DNA of 64,000 bases from Gammaproteobacteria bacterium (GTDB taxonomy: Bacteria; Pseudomonadota; Gammaproteobacteria; Pseudomonadales; Pseudohongiellaceae): the NCBI GenBank assembly GCA_028818225.1, contig JAPPOG010000061.1:1-64000 (forward strand), written 5' to 3'. Of this stretch, positions 18,285-26,761 are shown one piece after another (the first letter of the stretch is position 1; each line of letters begins with the position of its first letter). Below the pieces are notes generated by a model. That model saw nothing but the letters and a program-made list of their open reading frames with translations, was not told the origin of the DNA and searched no databases. The position numbers and the translations under genes were made by a program.

Positions 18285-20087
18285 TTAACTGAAAAATATA
18301 CTCGCCCCTGTTTCGGCGGAACTGGCTTCTTTTCTAAATACTGAAAATAGCTCCCGGCCCATACCTACTGCACTTGCGCTTTTATTGCCTGAAGTAACCT
18401 CACGCGAATCGAGATCAGCCCCCACTTCTAACAAACCTAATTGCGCATCGATTGAGATCATGTCTCCATCCCTGATCAATCCAATTTTTCCCGCAGCCAT
18501 TGCCTCGGGTGTAACTTGAATTGCAGCCAGAACCTTTCCTGATGCACCAGACATACGACCATCTGTGAGTAATGCAATGCGATGTCCTTTGTTTTGAAGC
18601 ACCGCTAAAAAAGGCGTGAGACTATGTAGCTCCGGCATTCCATTCGCTCTTGGACCTTGAAACGGAACGACTACGACCATGTCACTGTTCAACTCATCAG
18701 CTTCATAGGCTTGAATAAAGTCATTCTGAGTTTGAAATACTTTTGCGGGTGCAGTAATACTCCTGTGTTTTTCTTCAACTGCTGAAACTTTAACTACAGC
18801 ACGGCCAATATTCCCCTCAACCAGGCTCAGACCACCTTCAGTCTGAAATGGTTCAGCATTCGCGCGTAAGATGGATTTATCGCCTGAAATACCAGCAACT
18901 GGTTTCCATACTAATCGTTTATTTGTCAATTCTGGCTGTTCTGTATATTTGTTGAGCCCTGCTCCACAAATTGTTCTTACATCATCGTGTAATAGCCCCG
19001 CATTGAGTAATTCGCGCATCATAAATCCGAGCCCCCCGACAGCATGAAAATGATTCACATCGGCGGTCCCATTCGGATATACACGAGCTAGCAAAGGTAC
19101 GACGGAAGAGAGCATTGCAAAATCAGTCCAGTTGATCTTGATACCGGCTGCATTTGCGATCGCGACCAGATGCATAGTGTGATTGGTAGAACCGCCGCTA
19201 GCTAATAGCCCTACAATGGCATTGACAATTGCTTTCTCAGAAACAATCTCCGCGATAGGAGTGTAATCAGGTTTCTTTTTGGTTATGGCTAACACCTGGC
19301 GAGTTGCTTCTTCAGTAAGCGCATCTCTTAACTCGGTGCCAGGATTAACAAATGATCCTCCAGGCAATTGGAGGCCCATAAATTCCATCAACATCTGATT
19401 ACTATTTGCAGTACCGTAGAACGTGCAAGTTCCCGGACTGTGGTAAGCAGCGGACTCAGCGGCTATTAACTCGCTACGTTCCACTTCTCCGGAAGCGAAT
19501 GCTTCCCGCACTTTTGCTTTTTCATTATTGGATAATCCCGAAGGCATCGGCCCGGCAGGCACAAATATGGTCGGCAAATGCCCGAAAGATAATGCCCCCA
19601 TTAACAATCCGGGGACAATCTTGTCACAGATTCCAAGGCAAATTACCGCGTCAAACATGTTATGGGAAAGCGCAACGGCGGTTGAAAGAGCTATCACATC
19701 ACGACTGAACAAAGACAAATCCATACCATCTTGTCCCTGGGTTATACCATCGCACATGGCCGGTACACCGCCAGCAACCTGCGCCACTGCTCCTGCCTGT
19801 TCAGCCGTAGAACGGATTAGCTGAGGATAGGTCTCATAGGGTTGATGAGCGCTTAACATATCGTTATACGCAGATACGATGCCGATATTCAGCGAATCCT
19901 CTTGCTGCAGCCTGGACTTATTTGTAGATGAACAAGCGGCGATACCATGGGCAAGGTTACTACACCCCATGGAGCTTCTTCCCGGTTCGGCGGCAGCAGC
20001 CGCCGCTGTTCTGTCGAGATAATCTTGCCGACTAGCATTACTGCGTTGAGTAATGTTTGTGGTGACTTCCAGTACTTTTGGATGCAT
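18285..20087 (-). CDS. edd: 6-Phosphogluconate dehydratase
   Basis: A 600-residue IlvD/Edd-family Fe-S dehydratase, the usual Edd length, converting 6-phosphogluconate to KDPG. Diagnostic pieces are YNDMLSAHQPYETYP, the CLGICDKIVPG cluster region, FVPAGPMPSG, GTCTFYGTANSNQMLMEFMG and GRMSGASGKV. The combination of long form and these blocks favours Edd over dihydroxy-acid dehydratase, and the operon agrees. It lies 29 bp after pgl and 5 bp before eda. Confidence 0.95.
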   Translation of the reverse strand: MHPKVLEVTTNITQRSNASRQDYLDRTAAAAAAEPGRSSMGCSNLAHGIAACSSTNKSRLQQEDSLNIGIVSAYNDMLSAHQPYETYPQLIRSTAEQAGAVAQVAGGVPAMCDGITQGQDGMDLSLFSRDVIALSTAVALSHNMFDAVICLGICDKIVPGLLMGALSFGHLPTIFVPAGPMPSGLSNNEKAKVREAFASGEVERSELIAAESAAYHSPGTCTFYGTANSNQMLMEFMGLQLPGGSFVNPGTELRDALTEEATRQVLAITKKKPDYTPIAEIVSEKAIVNAIVGLLASGGSTNHTMHLVAIANAAGIKINWTDFAMLSSVVPLLARVYPNGTADVNHFHAVGGLGFMMRELLNAGLLHDDVRTICGAGLNKYTEQPELTNKRLVWKPVAGISGDKSILRANAEPFQTEGGLSLVEGNIGRAVVKVSAVEEKHRSITAPAKVFQTQNDFIQAYEADELNSDMVVVVPFQGPRANGMPELHSLTPFLAVLQNKGHRIALLTDGRMSGASGKVLAAIQVTPEAMAAGKIGLIRDGDMISIDAQLGLLEVGADLDSREVTSGNKSASAVGMGRELFSVFRKEASSAETGASIFFS

Positions 20088-20116
20088 TAATTCTTGACCT
20101 GTTTTTAAGTTCTAAG

Positions 20117-20731
20117 TCAGGGCGCCCAAACTACATGCACCGGACTAGCATCCAATAAGTGACTGATAGTGTATTCATCTGGAGCGGATAGAATCTTTCT
20201 TTTTTCTTCCCCAAACACCAGCAAAACCAACTCATCACTTTTAATCAAAGAATCGAGAGTCATTGTCGTCCTGCTTAAAGGGCTCGAAGGCGTGGTAACA
20301 ACTAGCACCTCGGCGCTTGATGTAATCGCTTCTTTTAATTGAGGGGAATCTGGAAAAATGGAAGCAAAATGACCATCTTCGCCCATTCCTGCTAAACAGC
20401 AGGCAAATGGTTGGAGGCTTTTAATATTTTCTTCGCCCAGTCGAACAAATCTAGCTGTGGCAGCATTCGCGGTAAGTAAAGTTTCCCTCACCATCTTTTC
20501 ATTACTTTCTGCATGATCAACCGGTACGTTTCTTTCGTCAGTCAAGGTGACGTCAATCCTGCCCCAGGGCAAATCCATGTTGGAAAGGATTGATAAGCAC
20601 TCAATGGGCGTTGACCCGCCACTGACAACAAGACATGCCCTTTCGCTAACTTCCAATCGAGCCAGCAATCTTTTGGAGATTGTTTGCGCAGCAAACTCCG
20701 ATGCGCGTTGTTGATTATCGAATTCTCTCAT
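20117..20731 (-). CDS. pgl: 6-Phosphogluconolactonase
   Basis: A 204-residue DevB/SOL-type lactonase, slightly shorter than the common 220-240. The sugar isomerase-like fold shows VSGGSTP, LTDERNVPVDHAESNEKMV and GMGEDGHFASIFP, the last containing the catalytic histidine. It hydrolyses the lactone made by Zwf. The gene starts 3 bp after the zwf stop. Confidence 0.93.
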   Translation of the reverse strand: MREFDNQQRASEFAAQTISKRLLARLEVSERACLVVSGGSTPIECLSILSNMDLPWGRIDVTLTDERNVPVDHAESNEKMVRETLLTANAATARFVRLGEENIKSLQPFACCLAGMGEDGHFASIFPDSPQLKEAITSSAEVLVVTTPSSPLSRTTMTLDSLIKSDELVLLVFGEEKRKILSAPDEYTISHLLDASPVHVVWAP

Positions 20732-20734
20732 TGC

Positions 20735-22198
20735 CTAACTCCCCATAACCCACGCACGACCATCTCGATCGAGCATCATGGCAGATGCTGTCGGACCCCA
20801 GGATCCTGCAACGTAGGTATCAACAGGCTGACGACTTTCTTCCCACCCAGCTATGATTTGGTCAATCCATTGCCAAGCCGTTTCGATTTCATCCCGTCGC
20901 ATAAACATGGCAGGATTTCCTCGTAATATTTCAATCAGTAATCTTTCATAGGCATCTGGAAATCGAAGACCGAAAGTATCTTCAAAACTCAGATCAAGAG
21001 AGACTGGCTTGAGATCGAATCCGCCCGGGCCGGGCTCCTTCGCCTGAATACTTAGTTTCACGCCTTCGTCGGGCTGCAGCATTATAGAAAGCTGATTGGG
21101 TGTACTGCCTGAGTTATCACTTGTGAAGATTGAGTGAGGTACTTGCTTAAACTGAATGACAATCTCTGTATGCTTGCTTGCCAGGCGCTTTCCTGTGCGC
21201 ATGTAGAAAGGCACCCCTGACCATCGCCAGTTATCTATTTCAAGCTTTAAGGCGACAAAGGTTTCTGTAGCGGAATCACTACTTAGCTGGGATGCATAAG
21301 AAGGTACGATCGAACCATCAATTGCACCGGAGTTGTATTGAGCCCTTACTGTACTGCTTGTTACCTGCTTTTCAGTTATGGGCTTTAATGCCCTCAAAAC
21401 TTTCAATTTTTCGTCGCGTACAGCGTCGTCATTAAGATTGCTTGGGGGCTCCATTGCTATCAAACATACAAGTTGCAACAAGTGATTTTGAACCATGTCT
21501 CGCAGCGCGCCGATCTCGTCATAGAACTCAATGCGATTATCAACGCCAAGTACTTCCGCTACTGTAATTTGGACATGATCAATAACTTCACGACGCCACA
21601 AAGGCTCGAACAGAGAATTACCGAATCTCAGAGCGAGCAGGTTCTGTACAGTTTCCTTGCCAAGATAGTGGTCGACACGAAAGATTTGCGTCTCAAGAAA
21701 GCTAGCGCCTACCTCATCGTTTATTGCTTTCGCTGACCCGTAGCTTTCACCTATTGGTTTTTCAAGAGCGATGCGCGAGTCTTGCGTTATTAGGCTATTC
21801 AGCTTAAGCCCTGTTGCAACTGGCCCAAATAGAGTTGGAGGCATGGCCAAATAGAATACTCGAATCTTGTCATCATGCCCTGACAATATCTCAATCAACT
21901 CGTCCCAATTAGCATATTCAGACACATCGAAGTGCAGATATTGCAAACGACTGGAAAATTTTTCGAATTCGTTTTCGTCTATCGATTCGAGATCTTTCGA
22001 AAGCGCTTGTCTAACTGAGTCTATGTAAGATGATCTGGTTTGCCCATTTCGACCTACAGCAATTACGCGACTGTTTTCAGAAAACTGGCTATCACAATGC
22101 AGTTGATAAAGTGAAGGCAGCAATTTGCGTAAAGCCAGATCACCGTTGCCACCGAAGATGATTAGATCGAAAGGATTTACGGGAATTAGAGGTGCCAT
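20735..22198 (-). CDS. zwf: Glucose-6-phosphate dehydrogenase
   Basis: A 487-residue Zwf, normal length. The Rossmann motif reads GGNGDLALRKLLP instead of the more usual GATGDLA. The substrate-binding and catalytic block FRVDHYLGKETVQN and the lysine of EKPIG are intact. It oxidises glucose-6-phosphate to 6-phosphogluconolactone, usually with NADP, and commits sugar to the Entner-Doudoroff route encoded by the next four genes. An AT-rich perfect inverted repeat lies 35 bp upstream and may be a regulatory site. Confidence 0.95.
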   Translation of the reverse strand: MAPLIPVNPFDLIIFGGNGDLALRKLLPSLYQLHCDSQFSENSRVIAVGRNGQTRSSYIDSVRQALSKDLESIDENEFEKFSSRLQYLHFDVSEYANWDELIEILSGHDDKIRVFYLAMPPTLFGPVATGLKLNSLITQDSRIALEKPIGESYGSAKAINDEVGASFLETQIFRVDHYLGKETVQNLLALRFGNSLFEPLWRREVIDHVQITVAEVLGVDNRIEFYDEIGALRDMVQNHLLQLVCLIAMEPPSNLNDDAVRDEKLKVLRALKPITEKQVTSSTVRAQYNSGAIDGSIVPSYASQLSSDSATETFVALKLEIDNWRWSGVPFYMRTGKRLASKHTEIVIQFKQVPHSIFTSDNSGSTPNQLSIMLQPDEGVKLSIQAKEPGPGGFDLKPVSLDLSFEDTFGLRFPDAYERLLIEILRGNPAMFMRRDEIETAWQWIDQIIAGWEESRQPVDTYVAGSWGPTASAMMLDRDGRAWVMGS

Positions 22199-22232
22199 AT
22201 TCTCAAATCCGATACTCGTTAGCTCATTTTGA

Positions 22233-22259
22233 AATTGAATACCAATAAATTATTCAATT
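22233..22259. promoter_or_regulatory. Perfect 9-bp inverted repeat upstream of zwf
   Basis: AATTGAATA (22233-22241) and TATTCAATT (22251-22259) are exact complements with a 9-nt centre. It sits 35 bp before the zwf start and could be an operator, or a hairpin in the leader. It does not resemble the LacI-type palindromes found elsewhere in the window. I could not match it to the HexR consensus as I remember it. Confidence 0.45.
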
Positions 22260-22389
22260 GCGCTGAAATAATGGCTAAATTAATTCTTTAGAAGGTCCGT
22301 CGCTAAGCTACGCATATTTGAGTTGCAAAGTTTCCCCACCGATTGGTAACTACTACCTATCAGTAATTAATAAAAACGAGGGGAGGGAT

Positions 22390-22413
22390 GTGGAGCGCCT
22401 GCTGGCGCCCCAC
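22390..22413 (-). terminator. Strong hairpin after the TonB receptor gene
   Basis: On the minus strand GTGGGGCGCC pairs with GGCGCTCCAC over 10 bp (one G-U) around an AGCA loop, starting 10 nt past the receptor stop. The nearest T-run (22372-22376) is about 13 nt beyond the stem, so it is not a textbook intrinsic terminator. It may act as a 3' stabilising or Rho-assisted structure that separates the receptor from zwf. Confidence 0.55.
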
Positions 22414-22422
22414 TAGAGCAAC

Positions 22423-25242
22423 TTAAAAGAAGAATCCTAAGCGTACACCCAACTGACGAGGTGAAGAGTAAGATCCTCTGGGCTGTCCGGCTTCAACTCC
22501 ACGCCACCAGGCAACTTCTTCTTCAGTTATGTTGTAACCGTATGCTTGAACATACCAGCTATCGGTATTGGCAGGAGTATATGTAAGAAACAAGTCAGTC
22601 ATACTCCAGTCATCTCTGTGGTCACCAAAGGTGTCAACATGATCAGCAAAATATCCAGGTAAATCGACATAGTCACCGTTTGGACTAAATCCAGTACCGT
22701 ATCCGCCCGGATCATTCACATGTTTATCTGCATTCCAGATAGTCAGGTAGTCTTCTGACTGCCAGTGGTAATTAATTGCAGGAGTCAGGCTACCATAACG
22801 ACCGAGGTTAAAAGTATGCTCATACCTGATAGTAAATGCGACATCCGGCGAATAAGGCGCTTCGTTGCCTTTTAGATTTACGGCATTTTCAGGAACATTA
22901 GCTATTGATTCATTCCAACCAGCTCGGCCAAATTGCGCATCCTGACCGTAATACCACTGAGTTACATAATCATCGACAATCTCAGTGTCCATGAAGGTAG
23001 CCCAGCCATTCAAGCGCGCACCATTGTAAGGAATGTAATCGAATTCAAGTTCCAGGCCTTGCATTTCCTGCTCACCAAAATTCTGAGTTCCCCAAACGGT
23101 TGCAACCTGTTCAACCTCTTCTACCATCATAGTTTCCGTGTTGAATTCAGTCGAACGAACCGTGTCTACCGGGATATTTCCAGTGAACTGTTTGCCATCA
23201 TAGACAGTGAAATAGTAGTTCGCAGAAAGATTAAGTTTGTTATCCAGTAATCTGACTTTATAACCAATCTCCGCAGTTGTGGCTTCTTCTGGGCCATAGG
23301 AAGTATCTACTTTAGAACCAGGGCCATCTGGATGTAAGGTGTTATCGCCACGCACGTATTGATCAGCGATACTTCCTGCCTTGAATCCTGTCGCTACATA
23401 ACCGTATAGGAACCCATTATCAGTAACATCCCAGTCAATCCCGATTCTCCAATCGGTATTGCTGTACGACTCGCTGACGTCATTCTCGGAAGTCTGAACC
23501 ATACAACCGGTAGCTCCAAGATAAGGTCCTCCACCGTAGGGGCCTCCAGCAGCTTCACAGTTAACTCCGGCGTAAAGTCCACCTGCTAAATGAAAATCCG
23601 GAGTCAGGTTATTAAGAGTTTCCGGGAATAGATGGCGATTGCCCCAAACTTCAGTTGAAGGATAGCAACTGTTCCAAACTGAACATTCGAAATTGCGGCC
23701 ACCAACATCAGTTTTCTCATCTTCGGTGTAACGAAGACCAAGGGTAAGATAGAGATCATCTCTAAGTGCGTATGTGCCTTGTCCAAAAACAGCTTTGGAT
23801 TCAATCGTACGATCGGGCTGCACGAATATAGAATCTCCATTCATGGTTGCATGGAAAAACGCTTCCATATCATTGTCTTCTTCCATGTAGAAAGCACCTA
23901 GCACCCATGCCAGGTTTCCAACGGAGCTCTGAACTTCGATATCGAAGACATCAGATTTGGCAACATAATCATTAATTATCATCGCCATATCCCAGCCAGC
24001 ATTGGCGCCACCATCAGTGTCCCATTGGGAATACTGTGATAACTTCTGACGACCGTATTTGGCAACTACATCCAGATCACCAAACTGCTTGGTGTAAATA
24101 GCACGAAAAGACTCAATTTCCATGTCTACAATACCTGGAACGTTTACGAATGATGTATAGCGATCATCAGTTCCCTGAATATCAGTACAGGTATTAGCAT
24201 CGTAAACAGCGGGGTCTCCCTGGAGTTTGCCATCACGTCGAGCCATCTGCTCACAGGAATACATATTCTGCCAGCCAGCTCCGTCATCTTGATAAACCTC
24301 GTAAGAGACGTTCAGGTCACTGTCATCTTCGAAGAGATAACGTCCGCTGATTCGGTAGGCGTAATTATCAACGTTGTTGTAGAAAGTTTCGGGATCAGCC
24401 TTGACTTTCGACTGGGGATTACCAATCTGCCAACCCGGATCAAAACCACAATCTGTTTGCCAGGCCTGACAACCCAGGTACCAGGGGTAATCGGTTGCAG
24501 TCTGTTGTTGACCTAGTTGATTGATCGGCTGAAACTGGTTGCGAACATCTTGTGGAAGAAAGCGCCAGTCTGGTTGTGATCCATCATAGTAGCCGTCCAG
24601 AAAAGAGTCTTTCTTATCTGACATATAGGCAAAGCGTAGCGCGAACCGATCGTTTACAGGCAAGTTGTAGAAAGCTCGAACAGCTTCTTCGTTATACCTG
24701 CCACCGCCTACAGTAACGGATCCAGTCTGGTCGTTAAAATCAGGCTTGGCGGTTACAATATTTAATGTACCTACAATTGAATTACGCCCAAACAATGTAC
24801 CTTGCGGGCCTCTGGCAAGCTCGGCTCGCTCCAGATCAAACATCAAAGCGGAAGCACCCTGAGGTCGAGGAACATAGAGACCGTCTACATGTATACCTAC
24901 GGCAGGATCTCCAACCTCTGTGACATTATTCGAACGTACACCACGCAGTGTAATAACCGGCGCATTGGTGTCAGTGTTTTGAACAGAAAAGCCCGGTAAG
25001 GCATAACTTAAATCTTTTATGTTATCGAGACCCAGTTTTTCAAGGTCTTCCTGGCTCATTGCTGAAACAGCCAGAGGTGTTTCCATAAGCTCGGTTTCAC
25101 GTCGAGTAGCCGTAACCACGATACTCTGAATCTCTCCGGCAGTTGCCCCAGTTTCCAAATCGTCTTGTGCATTCACACTAATTGCGAAGCCACAGAATAC
25201 CAAGGCGCCAAACAATACTTTGATTAACCTACTTTTTTTCAC
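22423..25242 (-). CDS. TonB-dependent outer-membrane receptor, probably for glucan oligosaccharides
   Basis: A 939-residue protein beginning at GTG with GGGGAG 5 nt upstream. It has a signal peptide ending SVNAQ, a TonB-box-like IVVTATRR segment, a plug domain (ETPLAVSAMSQEDLEKLG, ITLRGVRSN, GPQGTLFGRNSI) and a large beta-barrel ending in LGVRLGFFF with the terminal phenylalanine of outer-membrane barrels. The length matches carbohydrate-type receptors. It diverges from a LacI-family gene, and its promoter is bracketed by two palindromes. Together with the adjacent GH3 genes this suggests import of beta-glucan oligosaccharides, but the ligand is inferred from context only. Confidence 0.9.
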   Translation of the reverse strand: MKKSRLIKVLFGALVFCGFAISVNAQDDLETGATAGEIQSIVVTATRRETELMETPLAVSAMSQEDLEKLGLDNIKDLSYALPGFSVQNTDTNAPVITLRGVRSNNVTEVGDPAVGIHVDGLYVPRPQGASALMFDLERAELARGPQGTLFGRNSIVGTLNIVTAKPDFNDQTGSVTVGGGRYNEEAVRAFYNLPVNDRFALRFAYMSDKKDSFLDGYYDGSQPDWRFLPQDVRNQFQPINQLGQQQTATDYPWYLGCQAWQTDCGFDPGWQIGNPQSKVKADPETFYNNVDNYAYRISGRYLFEDDSDLNVSYEVYQDDGAGWQNMYSCEQMARRDGKLQGDPAVYDANTCTDIQGTDDRYTSFVNVPGIVDMEIESFRAIYTKQFGDLDVVAKYGRQKLSQYSQWDTDGGANAGWDMAMIINDYVAKSDVFDIEVQSSVGNLAWVLGAFYMEEDNDMEAFFHATMNGDSIFVQPDRTIESKAVFGQGTYALRDDLYLTLGLRYTEDEKTDVGGRNFECSVWNSCYPSTEVWGNRHLFPETLNNLTPDFHLAGGLYAGVNCEAAGGPYGGGPYLGATGCMVQTSENDVSESYSNTDWRIGIDWDVTDNGFLYGYVATGFKAGSIADQYVRGDNTLHPDGPGSKVDTSYGPEEATTAEIGYKVRLLDNKLNLSANYYFTVYDGKQFTGNIPVDTVRSTEFNTETMMVEEVEQVATVWGTQNFGEQEMQGLELEFDYIPYNGARLNGWATFMDTEIVDDYVTQWYYGQDAQFGRAGWNESIANVPENAVNLKGNEAPYSPDVAFTIRYEHTFNLGRYGSLTPAINYHWQSEDYLTIWNADKHVNDPGGYGTGFSPNGDYVDLPGYFADHVDTFGDHRDDWSMTDLFLTYTPANTDSWYVQAYGYNITEEEVAWWRGVEAGQPRGSYSSPRQLGVRLGFFF

Positions 25243-25414
25243 GCCATCTCCCCTTTTACCTTAAGGATCAATTTTACTTTATTGTTCAATAACTTCACGC
25301 TATCTCAAGATATCCAAATTGACTGACTTTAAGCTCAGTTAACTTGCTGATAGTGCCTGTAATCTTCTAAATTCCTAATGGAACGAGTACTGACAAAATG
25401 CCTTGCTATCAAAA

Positions 25415-25428
25415 TGACAGCGTTGTCA
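25415..25428. promoter_or_regulatory. LacI-type operator O1 (downstream of receptor -10)
   Basis: TGACAGCGTTGTCA, a 14-bp palindrome with one mismatched pair and a central CG, the usual form of LacI-family sites. Relative to the receptor gene it begins at about the predicted transcription start. Confidence 0.8.
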
Positions 25429-25435
25429 TAGTGTT

Positions 25436-25464
25436 TTTATAGTAAATAATGACAGCGTTGTCAA
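25436..25464 (-). promoter_or_regulatory. Sigma-70 promoter of the TonB receptor gene
   Basis: On the minus strand TTGACA (25459-25464) and TATAAA (25436-25441) are separated by exactly 17 bp. The -35 is embedded in operator O2, and O1 begins about 8 bp after the -10, so repressor binding would block RNA polymerase. The receptor mRNA would have a leader of about 185 nt. The rest of this 478-bp gene-free gap (25243-25720) shows no further feature I can name, and I found no clear promoter for the lacI gene. Confidence 0.75.
25450..25463. promoter_or_regulatory. LacI-type operator O2 (overlapping receptor -35)
   Basis: The same 14 bases as O1, TGACAGCGTTGTCA, with start points 35 bp apart (a little over three helical turns). 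The identical sequence and orientation point to one regulator binding both. Confidence 0.8.
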
Positions 25465-25720
25465 CAGTTGTTACAATTGAACTTTAAGATTTTCAAAGGA
25501 GTTGGTGCTCTTGAGCCTGGCTAACTGAGAATCAGGCGCTATCTGCCGGAAGTAGACCGCAATCACACGGCCACAAAGTGCCTGATTCTGAAAGGAAAAG
25601 TAGTAAATAAATGGGTTCGCCCTACCACGTTACATTGAGTGAACTTATTCAAAAGCAAATAAGGGCTAGTCTAAATCCCTGTGCTTCTGAATCGACAATA
25701 TAGGAATTATCAAGTTTCAA

Positions 25721-26761
25721 ATGCAAAGAGCCACTCTAGAAGATGTTGCAGAGCTTGCGGGAGTATCCATAAAAACCGTATCCCGGGTTGTAAATAACGA
25801 GCCTAATGTAAGAGCTTCGACACAAAGCAAAGTCAACGAAGCAATAGCTGAACTGGATTACCGACCAAACCAATCTGCAAGAAATCTTGCCAGCCAACGT
25901 TCCCATTTGATTGGCCTCGTGTATGACGATCCATCGGCTTATGAATTGCCGAGTGCCGGTTATATTATCAATATGCAGGAAGGTGCTTTAAGAGCCTGCA
26001 AAGCACTAAATTACGATCTACTAATTCACCCCTGTAATTACCGAGATAAGAACGTTGGTGACGAATTACGTGCACTTATCCAACACGCTCGCCCGGATGG
26101 ATTAATTCTGGCCGCTCCTTTATCAAATATGTCCAAAATTGTAAAAGCCATTGAAAATACAGGTACAAGATTGGTTCGATTATCTCCGGGATCGAAAAAT
26201 GGAAGTTATTTTACGATCGCTACCAATGACGAATTGATTAGTGCTGAAATGACAGAATATCTCGCCTCACTGGGCCATAAGAACATTGCCTACATAAAAG
26301 GGGACCCTAATCACAAAGCCGTAACCAAACGCTTTGAAGGCTACAAAAAAGGGCTGGCAAATGCCGGGCTCGGCGTTTCCCAATCCCTGATTCTAGAAGG
26401 TGATAATTCAATTGGCTCTGGTGAAGCTTGCGGCGAAAAGCTTCTCTCACGCAAGAATCCACCAACTGCGATTTTTGCAGCCAACGATGACATGGCCGTT
26501 GGTGTAATGCGAACCGCGGAAAGACTGGGGTTGCGCGTTCCTGCTGACCTATCCATCGCTGGATTTGACGATATCGCCCTCGCAAGACAGGTTTACCCTG
26601 CATTGACCACCATTAGCCAACCTTTGGCCAGCATGACAGAACGAGCTGCTACGGTATTAATTGAATCTACCCGAGAGATGAATGATTCACATGATCAGGA
26701 AATAATTCCAGCACGATTAGAGATTCGCGACTCTACCGCTCCTCCGCGTAAATCCAGCTAA
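25721..26761 (+). CDS. LacI-family transcriptional regulator
   Basis: A 346-residue repressor. The N-terminal HTH reads LEDVAELAGVSIKTVSRVVN, followed by the hinge helix YRPNQSARNLASQ and a periplasmic-binding-type effector domain with IAGFDDIALARQVYPALTT near the end. It diverges from the TonB receptor gene, and its 3' end overlaps the convergent GH3 gene by 4 bp. It is the only LacI-type gene in the window and the natural candidate for binding the palindromes at 25415, 25450 and 33897. A glucose-containing oligosaccharide or a derivative is the likely inducer, inferred from neighbours only. Confidence 0.9.
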   Translation: MQRATLEDVAELAGVSIKTVSRVVNNEPNVRASTQSKVNEAIAELDYRPNQSARNLASQRSHLIGLVYDDPSAYELPSAGYIINMQEGALRACKALNYDLLIHPCNYRDKNVGDELRALIQHARPDGLILAAPLSNMSKIVKAIENTGTRLVRLSPGSKNGSYFTIATNDELISAEMTEYLASLGHKNIAYIKGDPNHKAVTKRFEGYKKGLANAGLGVSQSLILEGDNSIGSGEACGEKLLSRKNPPTAIFAANDDMAVGVMRTAERLGLRVPADLSIAGFDDIALARQVYPALTTISQPLASMTERAATVLIESTREMNDSHDQEIIPARLEIRDSTAPPRKSS

